64,000 nucleotides of DNA, taken from contig JBBRBN010000009.1 of assembly GCA_038205755.1 (NCBI GenBank), positions 8,393 to 72,392 of the forward strand, read 5' to 3'. A model generated the notes under the pieces. The model ran no database searches and was not told the DNA's origin. It saw only the letters and a list, made by a program, of their open reading frames with translations. This DNA is from JANNWF01 sp038205755 (GTDB lineage: Bacteria > Pseudomonadota > Gammaproteobacteria > Xanthomonadales > Xanthomonadaceae). Every line of letters starts with the position of its first letter. Within the stretch, counting starts at the first letter, position 1. Shown piece by piece: positions 43,511 through 52,571 of the stretch. The position numbers were made by a program, and so were the translations under genes.

Positions 43511-44560
43511 ATGCGGGCCAGCGGGCTGTTGATCGTGAATGCCCCCGGCTTTCCATCCCGCGGCTCCACCGACCCACTGACGTTTGCGGGCGGTCAGGAT
43601 CGCCGCGCCCGCGATTCGCGGCCGCAGCGGATACGTCGCGCGCTGTGCATTGGCGTCGACAGCTATTCGGATGCACCGCTTGTGGCCGGCGCCAGTGACA
43701 GTCGGCGCTGGGCATCCGCGTTGAGCGATCTTGGTTTTCGCAGCTCGACGCTTGAGGACACGGCGGCGACGCGCGGCGCCATGCTGGCCGCAATCGAATC
43801 GCTGCTGGCCTGCACCGATGATCATGGCCAAGTGGTGATCCAGTTCGCCGGACACACCACTGTGCAATCGGTCCGGACCGAGGAAGGGGCGACCGAGTGG
43901 ATTCCGGCGCTTCTGCCGATCAACTACCGCTCGGCGGGTTGCGTGACCATTGATGACCTCAACCGGCTGCTGTTTCCGCACTGTGAGCGCGTCGGTATCA
44001 GCCTGTTCATTGACGGTACCCTGGCGCGCAGCAATGCAGCGGCATTCGGACTGGCGCCCGCCGCAGGTCGGGCCGGCGAGCGCCAGCGGTACTTGACGAT
44101 TCCAGCCGATGACGCGGCGACCCGTTGCTCAGCCTCAGCGCCGCCCGTTGCCTTCCGGTCGGTGCAGCGGATGACCCGCGGACCGGCTCCCGCTGGCTTG
44201 CCGTGGGTCGAAGTATGGGGCTGCAGCCAAGGCGAGTACGCTGCTGAGACACGCGGCGGTGGCGCATTCACGGCCGCGGCTTTGCATCACCTGCCGCGCG
44301 CGGTCGCTGAAGGCTGGCGACCTGCCCGCTTCATTGATGCGGTGCGAATTCACATGGCCAGCGCGACGCACGGCCATCAAGCCCCGCGGCTGCAGCCGCT
44401 GACGATCAACCGCTGCGAGCAGCCACTGTTGGGATTGGATTCAACGGACGTATTGCCGACCGGGCTGGGCGGCGTGGAGGCCCTCAGCCTGCGCGAGCTG
44501 ATCAGTGCAGTCGACGCACTTGGCCGCGACCCCCAAGCGTTGAGTCGCGCCTCGGACTGA
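43511..44560 (+). CDS. Caspase-like (metacaspase-fold) protein, degenerate active site
   Basis: A 349-residue protein with the layout of bacterial type I metacaspases: RRALCIGVDSYSDAPLVAGASDSRRWASALSDLGF (strand and first helix), DHGQVVIQFAGHTTVQ with the His of the catalytic dyad (His115), VGISLFIDGTLARSN where active relatives have DxCHSG, and WGCSQGEYAAET near the C-terminus. The Cys position after the conserved Asp168 is Gly/Thr here, so the dyad Cys is missing. The start is uncertain (ATG 43511; the frame opens at 43481). It lies 76 bp upstream of the CHAT protease gene on the same strand. Confidence 0.75.
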   Translation: MRASGLLIVNAPGFPSRGSTDPLTFAGGQDRRARDSRPQRIRRALCIGVDSYSDAPLVAGASDSRRWASALSDLGFRSSTLEDTAATRGAMLAAIESLLACTDDHGQVVIQFAGHTTVQSVRTEEGATEWIPALLPINYRSAGCVTIDDLNRLLFPHCERVGISLFIDGTLARSNAAAFGLAPAAGRAGERQRYLTIPADDAATRCSASAPPVAFRSVQRMTRGPAPAGLPWVEVWGCSQGEYAAETRGGGAFTAAALHHLPRAVAEGWRPARFIDAVRIHMASATHGHQAPRLQPLTINRCEQPLLGLDSTDVLPTGLGGVEALSLRELISAVDALGRDPQALSRASD

Positions 44561-44636
44561 GCAGCTGCAGTCCGTTCAGCGCGCTGGAGCGGCGCGTTTC
44601 GCGCCTTCGGGATGCCGCTCGCCAGACGTCCCGCGC

Positions 44637-47600
44637 ATGCCTCATCATCCGGTCATGCGCTGGCTTCTGGTCTGTTTCCTGATCTTGCCCGTCGCGCCGG
44701 GCTGGGCGGCGAGTCAGACAGCCCTGCCGATTCAGGCGACGCTGGCTGGCTGTGACGATGACCGTGCGCCGGTGATCACGCTGACTGCGGCTGGGCTTAA
44801 GTTCAAAGGACTGCGCGCGCTGCAGCCCTATGCCGTCAACGTGCTGGAGCACGGCATCGACCTGAGCATCGCCGCGGACGCGCAGCAAACCCGGTGGACC
44901 GATTCCTCACCGCGGGGATATGCCCGCGAGCCGACTTCAGTCACGGCTGATGCGAAGGGCGCGGCTACGCTGCCGGTAAAAGTTTTGCGGCAGTTCAGCT
45001 GGTCGCGACTGCAGGTCGAACTCAGCTGCCTGGGCACGGGCATCGAGACCGACGCTACGCATGTGCTTGCCGACGCCCGCATCGCCGAACTCATGGAAGC
45101 CGTCACCGAAACGGGCGACACCATCGCTGCGGCGCAGGCGCTGGTCGCCATGGCTGGGGCGCTGCTGCGCGCTGAACGGCCATCCCGTGCGCGGATGTGG
45201 ACCCATTTTCAACTGGCGGCGCTGGCTTCCTGGGGTGGATCCAGGCTGCGTGAGATCGAGTGGCTGCAGCTGGCGTACGCGGAAGCCACCGAGTTGGGCG
45301 ACCCGGTGAGGGCCGCGGTAGCGCTAAGGAATATCGGCGACGCGATGCTTCCGCCCAACGACCCGGCCGCGGCGTCGATATACGACCGTGCAATCCAAGC
45401 GGCCCACGACCTCGGCCTGGCAGACGTGGCCGCCAGCGCAGCCAACGGGAAATGCATCCTGAAGCGGATGCAAGGCGAGTCCGAGGCAGCGGCCGCATGC
45501 TATCTCACAACCATCGCCGCGTTTGCCGCAATTGGCGATGCTGCGGCAGAGGGCAGCGCCCGGAACTCGCGAGCCACCGCGCTGCTTTACGTAGGTCGCT
45601 ATGACGAAGCACGCAACGAGCTCGACCAGGCAGTGCAGCTGGCTGAACGTAGTGATACGCCGCTCTTGATTGCTCGCACGTCGCTGGTGCGGGCCTTGAT
45701 GGCCCGCTGGGACGGTGACTTCGAGGTCGCGCTCTCGCTGCTGAACGGCGCGCTTCTGCTTTACATCCAACTGGGGCGGGCGGCCGACATCCAGCGCGCC
45801 GAAGATCTGATTGCCCAGACCTACGACCTTGCGCAGGAGCCGGCGCGCGCCGAGCACTACTTTCTAAGTGCGCTAGCCCGGGCGAGGCAACGCGGAGATA
45901 GCGTCAGCATCGCCGAGATCGAAAGCTCGTTGGCGCGACTCCTTGCTGCCCGACAAGACTACGGGGAAGCGCTGCGCCTCCTGGAAGGGTCCAATGGCGT
46001 GCTCGCCCAGCAGTCGACAGCATCCCGCCATGCGGTGGGATTACTGCAACAAGCGACAGTCGAGCTGGCCGCAAACCGGCAGGACTCCGCACGGAAAACA
46101 CTTCGTGGCCTGGCTGACCTCGAGCCATCGCTGCAGTGGCGAAATCAGATCAAGCTGGAGGCCCTGCGCCTGAAACTGGGCGTCGCCCGAGCCGACTTCG
46201 ATGCCGAAGCGATGCTTGTACCCGCCGCACATGCCGCACTGGGCAAGGGCGATCTGACGCTATTCTTCGATCTGGGTGAAGCCTTGCTGCAGGACCGCGA
46301 GCGTCGCAATGACCACAGCGGCGCTTTGCAGCTGGTGCGGCTCGCCATGCGAAGTGGAGTGCTGGTCGCCGGCAAGGTCCGCAGTCCGCTGCTGCGCAAC
46401 GCGCTGTTGAGCCGACTCAAGCTGTTTGCGGCAACGCCGCTGTGGCAACTGCAGGACGGTCCCGTTCCGCCAGCAGTCGTCCGGTCGGCACTCGCGCACC
46501 TGGAGCGCTTACGCGCGATCGAACAGGAACCGTTCGGCTCAGCGCCGCTCGACAATGCGCTGGTCGAGCTGGAGCGGGTGCTGGCCGACGCCTCACGCAG
46601 CGAACAGGCCAGCTCACCGCAGCGTGAACAGCTGCTGCTCAATCTGATTGATCGGGAAGCACAAGGACGCTCGGCAGCGGCACAGCGGATCGATCCGCGT
46701 GCGGAATCCACCCTCTGGCCCGCCGAGCGGTCGGGCGATCACGCATTGCTCTACCTGGTCATGGTGGGGTCGCGGGCGGGCGCGCTGACCTTTGACGCCA
46801 GGGGTTGGCGCTGGCTGGGGGGGTTGGACGCAGCTGGCCTCAGAGAAGCAACGCAAAGGATCCAGGCCCTGCTGCATGGCGGCCACAGCTCTCGAGACCA
46901 GATTGATCTGCAGATCGCGACGCTGTCGACCGCGCTGCGCTGGAATGAGCTGTTTGAACGTGCTCCTGCCCGTCTCGCACTGGTGTTCGACAGTGAGCTC
47001 GCTGCCCTGCCGTGGGGGATGCTGCCGTCGCCGGGCGACGTGACGCGCGATCTGCTTGCCAGTGCCGAACTGCTTGTCCTGCAGTCATTGCGACCCCATG
47101 CCGGCGCTCCGTTCACGCGCCTGTACGGCGTCGCTGCCGGCGCCCCGGCAGCGCCGGGACTGCCGGCGCTAGAGCAGACTGCCAGCGAAATTGCTGTGGT
47201 CAGCGCAAGCTGGCCGCAGCTCACTCCGGTCACGTACCTGACGGCCTCCCGCGAGCAGCTGACGGCGGCGCTGCGTCAGCATGGCGCCCTCGTCCACGTC
47301 GCCGCGCACGGCCGCGGCGATCAGGGACGTAGCGAAGATGCCGGGCTGTGGCTGGCGGACGGCCAGGGTCAGCCTGACTTTGTCAGCGCGCTGCGTTTGC
47401 GACGCACGCAGGTCGGCGCAGAACTGATCGTGCTTGGCGCGTGCGAGACCGGCGCCGCCGCATCCGGTCGATCACTGGGAATGGGCGGCGTGGCCGGCAG
47501 CCTGGTGGATGCGGGAGCGGGCGCTGTCGTGGGCACCCGCTGGCCGGTTTCCGACCGGATCGCCCATGATTTCGCGGGCGCGTTTCACCGCGCGCTTGCC

Positions 47601-47750
47601 CAGACACCGGAGGCTCCGGCGAAGGCACTCAGCACCGCGCTGCAGGAGCTGCGGCGCAGCCCAGCCGGGCGCCATCCGACGCACTGGGCCGGCTGGTTTC
47701 TGGTTCGAAGAGGCCCACTGCCCCAGGCAGCCAGCGCGCACACCGAGTGA
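44637..47750 (+). CDS. Exported TPR-CHAT domain protease
   Basis: A 1037-residue protein. An N-terminal hydrophobic signal (RWLLVCFLILPVAPGWAAS) suggests export. Residues about 30-150 form a beta-rich domain (QTALPIQATLAGCDDDRAPVI). A TPR superhelix spans about 155-600 (RNIGDAMLPPNDPAAASIYDRAIQAAHDLGLADVAAS, GDAAAEGSARNSRATALLYVGRYDEARNELDQAVQLA). The C-terminal CHAT domain (about 800-1030) has the catalytic His891 in LVHVAAHGRGD and Cys936 in LIVLGACETGAA, followed by GVAGSLVDAGAGAVVGTRWPVSD. CHAT domains are caspase-fold peptidases often driven by TPR regions. It sits between the degenerate caspase gene and a small membrane protein gene. Confidence 0.88.
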   Translation: MPHHPVMRWLLVCFLILPVAPGWAASQTALPIQATLAGCDDDRAPVITLTAAGLKFKGLRALQPYAVNVLEHGIDLSIAADAQQTRWTDSSPRGYAREPTSVTADAKGAATLPVKVLRQFSWSRLQVELSCLGTGIETDATHVLADARIAELMEAVTETGDTIAAAQALVAMAGALLRAERPSRARMWTHFQLAALASWGGSRLREIEWLQLAYAEATELGDPVRAAVALRNIGDAMLPPNDPAAASIYDRAIQAAHDLGLADVAASAANGKCILKRMQGESEAAAACYLTTIAAFAAIGDAAAEGSARNSRATALLYVGRYDEARNELDQAVQLAERSDTPLLIARTSLVRALMARWDGDFEVALSLLNGALLLYIQLGRAADIQRAEDLIAQTYDLAQEPARAEHYFLSALARARQRGDSVSIAEIESSLARLLAARQDYGEALRLLEGSNGVLAQQSTASRHAVGLLQQATVELAANRQDSARKTLRGLADLEPSLQWRNQIKLEALRLKLGVARADFDAEAMLVPAAHAALGKGDLTLFFDLGEALLQDRERRNDHSGALQLVRLAMRSGVLVAGKVRSPLLRNALLSRLKLFAATPLWQLQDGPVPPAVVRSALAHLERLRAIEQEPFGSAPLDNALVELERVLADASRSEQASSPQREQLLLNLIDREAQGRSAAAQRIDPRAESTLWPAERSGDHALLYLVMVGSRAGALTFDARGWRWLGGLDAAGLREATQRIQALLHGGHSSRDQIDLQIATLSTALRWNELFERAPARLALVFDSELAALPWGMLPSPGDVTRDLLASAELLVLQSLRPHAGAPFTRLYGVAAGAPAAPGLPALEQTASEIAVVSASWPQLTPVTYLTASREQLTAALRQHGALVHVAAHGRGDQGRSEDAGLWLADGQGQPDFVSALRLRRTQVGAELIVLGACETGAAASGRSLGMGGVAGSLVDAGAGAVVGTRWPVSDRIAHDFAGAFHRALAQTPEAPAKALSTALQELRRSPAGRHPTHWAGWFLVRRGPLPQAASAHTE

Positions 47751-47853
47751 GCCAGACGGAACAAACCGGCCAAGGCTGCGAAATGAGGGCCTCTTGCAAC
47801 ACCTTACTTCCTGAGGCCGCCCAATTCGGCGCGGCAATCCAGGAGGCAACGCC

Positions 47854-48273
47854 ATGTTCACGCACCTCGTTTCGGCCGCTCGCACCATTTCTTCCCGCTT
47901 CGCGTCACTCTCACAGGCCCGCCGCAGTCTCAATGTGCTCGCGACGCAGCAGCGCACCGTCCAGCAGGAAAACGAGGCGCGCCGATTGGAGGCGCAGCTG
48001 TTCTTTGATCGGGACTTGCTGTCCCGGGCCCGCGCCGAGCTGTACCTTCCGTACAAGCGTCAGCTGCTGGCCTGCGCCGCCGCCCTGATGCTGGCTGCCA
48101 GCCCAATCACCAGTGAGGCGAGTACGCCAGACGGCAATGAGACGCCAGTCTCCGATGCGCCCCACGGTGGGGACGATGAATCTGTATTTGGCTGGCTCGA
48201 GAGGTGGGTCGATTCGGTGCTCACGAACAATGGGGAAGGGGCGGAGGGCGATCCGGACGATGGCAAGGGCTAA
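47854..48273 (+). CDS. Small single-pass membrane protein of the CHAT cluster
   Basis: A 139-residue protein with a perfect AGGAGG site 7 bp before its ATG. An N-terminal helical region (SAARTISSRFASLSQARRSLNV) precedes the motif LEAQLFFDRDLL (residues 45-56), then a hydrophobic segment QLLACAAALMLAASPI (about 70-85) and an acidic C-terminal tail (DDESVFGWLERWVDSVL...GEGAEGDPDD). The LEAxLFF motif recurs in the anti-sigma candidate encoded on the opposite strand, with which its 3' end overlaps by 4 bp. I do not recognise the family. Confidence 0.72.
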   Translation: MFTHLVSAARTISSRFASLSQARRSLNVLATQQRTVQQENEARRLEAQLFFDRDLLSRARAELYLPYKRQLLACAAALMLAASPITSEASTPDGNETPVSDAPHGGDDESVFGWLERWVDSVLTNNGEGAEGDPDDGKG

Positions 48274-48914
48274 TCCAGCGCCTGCGGCCGATAGCGGATT
48301 CGCAATGCCGCACCGGCCGCAGCGCCATCGGTGCTCGCAATCTCGATCAGATAGTCTCCTGCGGCCAGTTCTCCAGGGGCAAACGCCAAACTCAGCACGC
48401 CGTCCTTGGGCAGCAGGCCGGCGATCTGGACCGGGCGTTCGCCGCCGGGTGCGGCCACCAGGCTCAATGTGAAGGGGCCGCTGCCGGCAGCCGGCGCCGG
48501 CAGCTCCATCACCAGCATGCCGACATCCGCTCGTGGCGCGACCAGCAATGCCTCGTCGCTGGCGCTGCGGCGCACATCCAAACTGACCCACTCGACGTTG
48601 CCGCGGGTGGCGGGCGCCTGTTCGCTGGTTCCCACAAATGGCAGCACGGCCATCGCACCAACGCCAGCGGCCAGCAGCATCGACCACGGGCCGGTGCTGC
48701 GGCGAGCGGGCGCGGAGCCCCGCCGCGGCTGCGGCGCAGCGACGTGCGCGTCGTTCAATCCAGGATCGATCTGCTGATCCAGCTGCGCCGCCTCCAGCAG
48801 ATTGGGCTCAAAAAACAGTCGCGCCTCGAGGGCATCGGCAGCGGTCGAATCCAGTTCGCCGCGTCGCCATGCGCGCAACAGCAGATTGTCAGCGGTGGAA
48901 ATTGAATAAGTCAT
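48270..48914 (-). CDS. Predicted anti-sigma factor
   Basis: A 214-residue protein with an AGGAGA site before its ATG at 48914. The N-terminal cytoplasmic part (SISTADNLLLRAWRRGELDSTAADALEARLFFEPNLLEAAQLDQQ) precedes a single hydrophobic helix (WSMLLAAGVGAMAVLPFVG) and a beta-rich C-terminal part (DVGMLVMELPAPAAGSGPFTLSLV ... LAAGDYLIEIAS). The single-pass layout and position directly after the sigma gene (16 bp) indicate an anti-sigma factor, though no zinc-binding HxxxCxxC is present. Confidence 0.72.
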   Translation of the reverse strand: MTYSISTADNLLLRAWRRGELDSTAADALEARLFFEPNLLEAAQLDQQIDPGLNDAHVAAPQPRRGSAPARRSTGPWSMLLAAGVGAMAVLPFVGTSEQAPATRGNVEWVSLDVRRSASDEALLVAPRADVGMLVMELPAPAAGSGPFTLSLVAAPGGERPVQIAGLLPKDGVLSLAFAPGELAAGDYLIEIASTDGAAAGAALRIRYRPQALD

Positions 48915-48930
48915 CGCAGTCTCCTCAAGT

Positions 48931-49611
48931 CTATTGCTGCGGTACGTCGAATTGCAGCGACCGCCACATCTGACCGAAACGCTGACGCGCCCGATGCAGC
49001 ACCTTGCCCAGCTGGGCGCTGTCCATCGACAGCTGCGACTGCAGCTCGGATGTGGATGTCTCCCGCAGATAGTAGCTGTGCAGCAGCTCGCGGTCGCGCG
49101 CATTCGGCAGCGCTGCCAGCACCTCGCCGATACACTTCTGCACCTGCTCGCCGGCCAGCGATTCGCTGGCATCGAGGGCCGTCTCGCCCGCCGGCTCGAG
49201 CGCCTCACCGCTGCTGTAGGTTTGTCGGCGCGAGCGCTTTCGCTCAGCGTTCAAGGCCAGCTGCCGGGCCGTCTGCAGCGCGTATTCGACCAACGCCACG
49301 GGATCGTCGATGCGGCCCTCACGCGCAGCCCGCAGGACCACGATCAAAGCGTCCTGACACAGATCATCGACGCCTTCTGCGTGGCGCGCGCGGTGCCGCA
49401 GGACCACCTCCAGCGGCGCCCGCAAGGCCCGCATGAGCTGATCTTCGGCCTGCTGGTCGCCGGCGCGGATCGCGGACAGCATGCCGGCGTAGTCCGGCGC
49501 GCCCGGTCGGCACGGAAATGCCGCGACCTTCCCGGTGACCGATCCTGCATCGACGCCCGCCGCTTTCGCAGTCGTGCCGCCGAAGCTGATGCGCTCAACA
49601 ATTGAAGCCAT
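48931..49611 (-). CDS. ECF-like RNA polymerase sigma factor of the CHAT cluster
   Basis: A 226-residue sigma-70 family factor. Region 2 is in PDYAGMLSAIRAGDQQAEDQLMRALRAPLEVVLRHRARHAEGVDDLCQDALIVVLRAAREG and region 4 in LPNARDRELLHSYYLRETSTSELQSQLSMDSAQLGKVLHRARQRFGQMW. The N-terminal 70 residues are an extra segment. The start MASIVERISF at 49611 is preferred; the frame is open to 49716. It is transcribed with the anti-sigma gene toward, and convergent with, the caspase-like/CHAT genes. Confidence 0.85.
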   Translation of the reverse strand: MASIVERISFGGTTAKAAGVDAGSVTGKVAAFPCRPGAPDYAGMLSAIRAGDQQAEDQLMRALRAPLEVVLRHRARHAEGVDDLCQDALIVVLRAAREGRIDDPVALVEYALQTARQLALNAERKRSRRQTYSSGEALEPAGETALDASESLAGEQVQKCIGEVLAALPNARDRELLHSYYLRETSTSELQSQLSMDSAQLGKVLHRARQRFGQMWRSLQFDVPQQ

Positions 49612-49779
49612 GGTCCTTGCCCCTGTGAGGCCTCCCCCGCGACGAGCATAGCCGGATATGCGGGCTGGCGCAGCGGCTTGCGGATATTGTTGGCAATTGA
49701 ACTGCGGATCTTGCAAAGGACGAGCGCCTGCGAACGAATGCGCGGTTGCAGTGCATGAACAAGGGGCGTCATCGAGCGA

Positions 49780-50769
49780 TCACAGCCGCTCGAACACCTC
49801 GCCCAGCCGCTGGGTGCGCGGCCGCTCCATCGCAACCCGATCCGGCCTGATCGGCTGCCAGCCCTCGCCGGCCCGTTCCGCGATGGCAAACGCAAAGAAA
49901 TAGTCCGGGTCGGCGCCCATTCTGAGATCCGCAACGTGCAGTTGGTCACCGACAGCCTCGACCTTGAGAAATCCGCGGCTGAACCAGTCCAGCGTGGTCA
50001 GCGCAGCCATTGGTGGCAAGGCTGCGCGCAGCCCCGCATCGCTGGAAATGGTCAGCGGCTGAAAATGGGCCGGATCGCTGCGCAGCAGCGAGTACCAGCC
50101 CTCCGCATGCCCATCCGGAGTCCGCACCAGCACCCGCCAGAGCAGCGTCGTGAAGGGTGCTGGCGTGGCAAGAATCAGGCCCGCGGACTGGCCACGCAAA
50201 GCCAATACCCGCTCGACCTCGCGTTCTACGTGCCACTTGGCGGCCAGTCCGAATGCCAGATAGGCTTGGGCAAGCGCCAGCCCAACGACCAGCGCCTTCC
50301 TGACCGCCTGATCGCGGCCTCGCCGCCACGCGACCACAACCGCCGCCAGCAGCGGCAGCGTGTAGAGCGGATCGATGATGAAGACGTTCGACCAGGCAGT
50401 CGGCGGCGGCATCAGCGGCCACCACAGCTGCGTGCCGTACACCGTGCAGGCGTCCAGCAGTGGGTGGGTGATCAGGCTCAGCCAGACCGCCAGCCACCAG
50501 CGACCGGCAGGCAGGTCCTGCAGGTGTCGATCCCCGCGCCGCAGGAGCCAAGCCAACGGCAGCGACAGCAGCGACAGCACGAACAGCGAATGGCTGAAGC
50601 CACGGTGGCGGACGAACTGTTCAACCGGATCCAGATGTCCCAGCAGCAGCACATCGAGATCGGGCAGGGTACCCAATGCCGCGCCGTACAGCAGCGCCCG
50701 CCGCGCCGGCCGGCCCGCCACGACGCCGCAGACAGCTGCGCCAAGAACCATCTGGCTGAGTGAGTCCAT
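49780..50769 (-). CDS. YdjM/DUF457-family membrane-bound hydrolase
   Basis: A 329-residue polytopic membrane protein of the YdjM (membrane-bound metal-dependent hydrolase, DUF457) family: TLPDLDVLLLGHLD, HRGFSHSLFVLSLLSLPLA, ITHPLLDACTVYGTQLWWPL and FIIDPLYTLPLLAAV, all with the conserved His/Asp positions. The open frame continues to 50922 through palindromic element copy B; the true start is most likely ATG at 50769. The element lies so close that its terminal AGGCGGG is the best ribosome-binding site for this ATG. Confidence 0.85.
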   Translation of the reverse strand: MDSLSQMVLGAAVCGVVAGRPARRALLYGAALGTLPDLDVLLLGHLDPVEQFVRHRGFSHSLFVLSLLSLPLAWLLRRGDRHLQDLPAGRWWLAVWLSLITHPLLDACTVYGTQLWWPLMPPPTAWSNVFIIDPLYTLPLLAAVVVAWRRGRDQAVRKALVVGLALAQAYLAFGLAAKWHVEREVERVLALRGQSAGLILATPAPFTTLLWRVLVRTPDGHAEGWYSLLRSDPAHFQPLTISSDAGLRAALPPMAALTTLDWFSRGFLKVEAVGDQLHVADLRMGADPDYFFAFAIAERAGEGWQPIRPDRVAMERPRTQRLGEVFERL

Positions 50770-50775
50770 TGCTAG

Positions 50776-50934
50776 CCCGCCTGTTTCATGAATCTCACAC
50801 GCCCTCGCTTGTCTCTTGTCCGCGCACGGAACTACCTCAGTCGGCCGTATGGCCCGATACGACGCTTCTTCGCAAAATCCCGCGTGCGAACAATATCCCG
50901 CGCGATCGTCGCGCGAATTCATGAATCAAGCGGG
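50776..50934. mobile_element. Palindromic MITE-like element, copy B
   Basis: 159-bp relative of 13298-13456. Left end CCCGCCTGTTTCATGAAT, right end ATTCATGAATCAAGCGGG. Left flank CTAG (50772-50775) and right flank CTGG (50935-50938) may be a slightly changed 4-bp target duplication. On the minus strand it runs almost up to the start codon of the YdjM-like gene. Confidence 0.8.
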
Positions 50935-51089
50935 CTGGAGTCTGCACATTGGGCCGTGAAGTGAAAGACTGAATGATGGCCGACCCGGAGCATTCAAAGC
51001 CACCTGTACGGATGCACCGACGCCACGCGCCATGTATCATTCGCGCCCGCCATCCATCCCTTCATGCGAATACAAGGATACATCCAGCG

Positions 51090-52301
<1,212 letters not shown>

Positions 52302-52309
52302 ATGTGCAG

Positions 52310-52339
52310 CGCCGCAGTCGGTCGCACGGCTGCGGCGCA
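52310..52339 (+). terminator. Hairpin after metK
   Basis: Stem GCGCCGCAG / CTGCGGCGC (9 bp) starting 9 bp after the metK stop. No T run follows, so termination is uncertain. A second small hairpin (ACCGCCACGCGGT) follows near 52378. Confidence 0.4.
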
Positions 52340-52410
52340 CCTTGCGCGGGATCGATCCTCGCGCAGGCTTCATCCGACCGCCACGCGGTCGGGCTAAACT
52401 ACCGTCTGTC

Positions 52411-52505
52411 CCCGCCGAGGGGCGCTGCATGTTCCCGCCAGACCCACCCGTCTGGCGCGCGAAACTCAGGCTCGGCGAAGGTTGCAACACTGCAACGGCG
52501 CCCGT
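52411..52505 (+). promoter_or_regulatory. S-adenosylhomocysteine (SAH) riboswitch
   Basis: An aptamer with the SAH riboswitch sequence core (CGAGGGGCGCTGCA ... CTCAGGCTCGGCG ... GGCGCCC). P1 pairs CGCCGAG (52413-52419) with CTCGGCG (52471-52477); P2 pairs GCCAGAC (52437-52443) with GTCTGGC (52450-52456); the 3' hairpin pairs GTTGCA (52481-52486) with TGCAAC (52491-52496); the pseudoknot pairs GGGCGC (52420-52425) with GCGCCC (52498-52503). All helices form and the pseudoknot is fully complementary. It lies 66 bp before ahcY, the known target, and is expected to turn the gene on when SAH accumulates. Confidence 0.95.
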
Positions 52506-52571
52506 AACCCGATGTCCTGCCGCCACTGCACAGCGCCGGCAGCGACTCTTCCGCTTACGGAGATCTACCCG

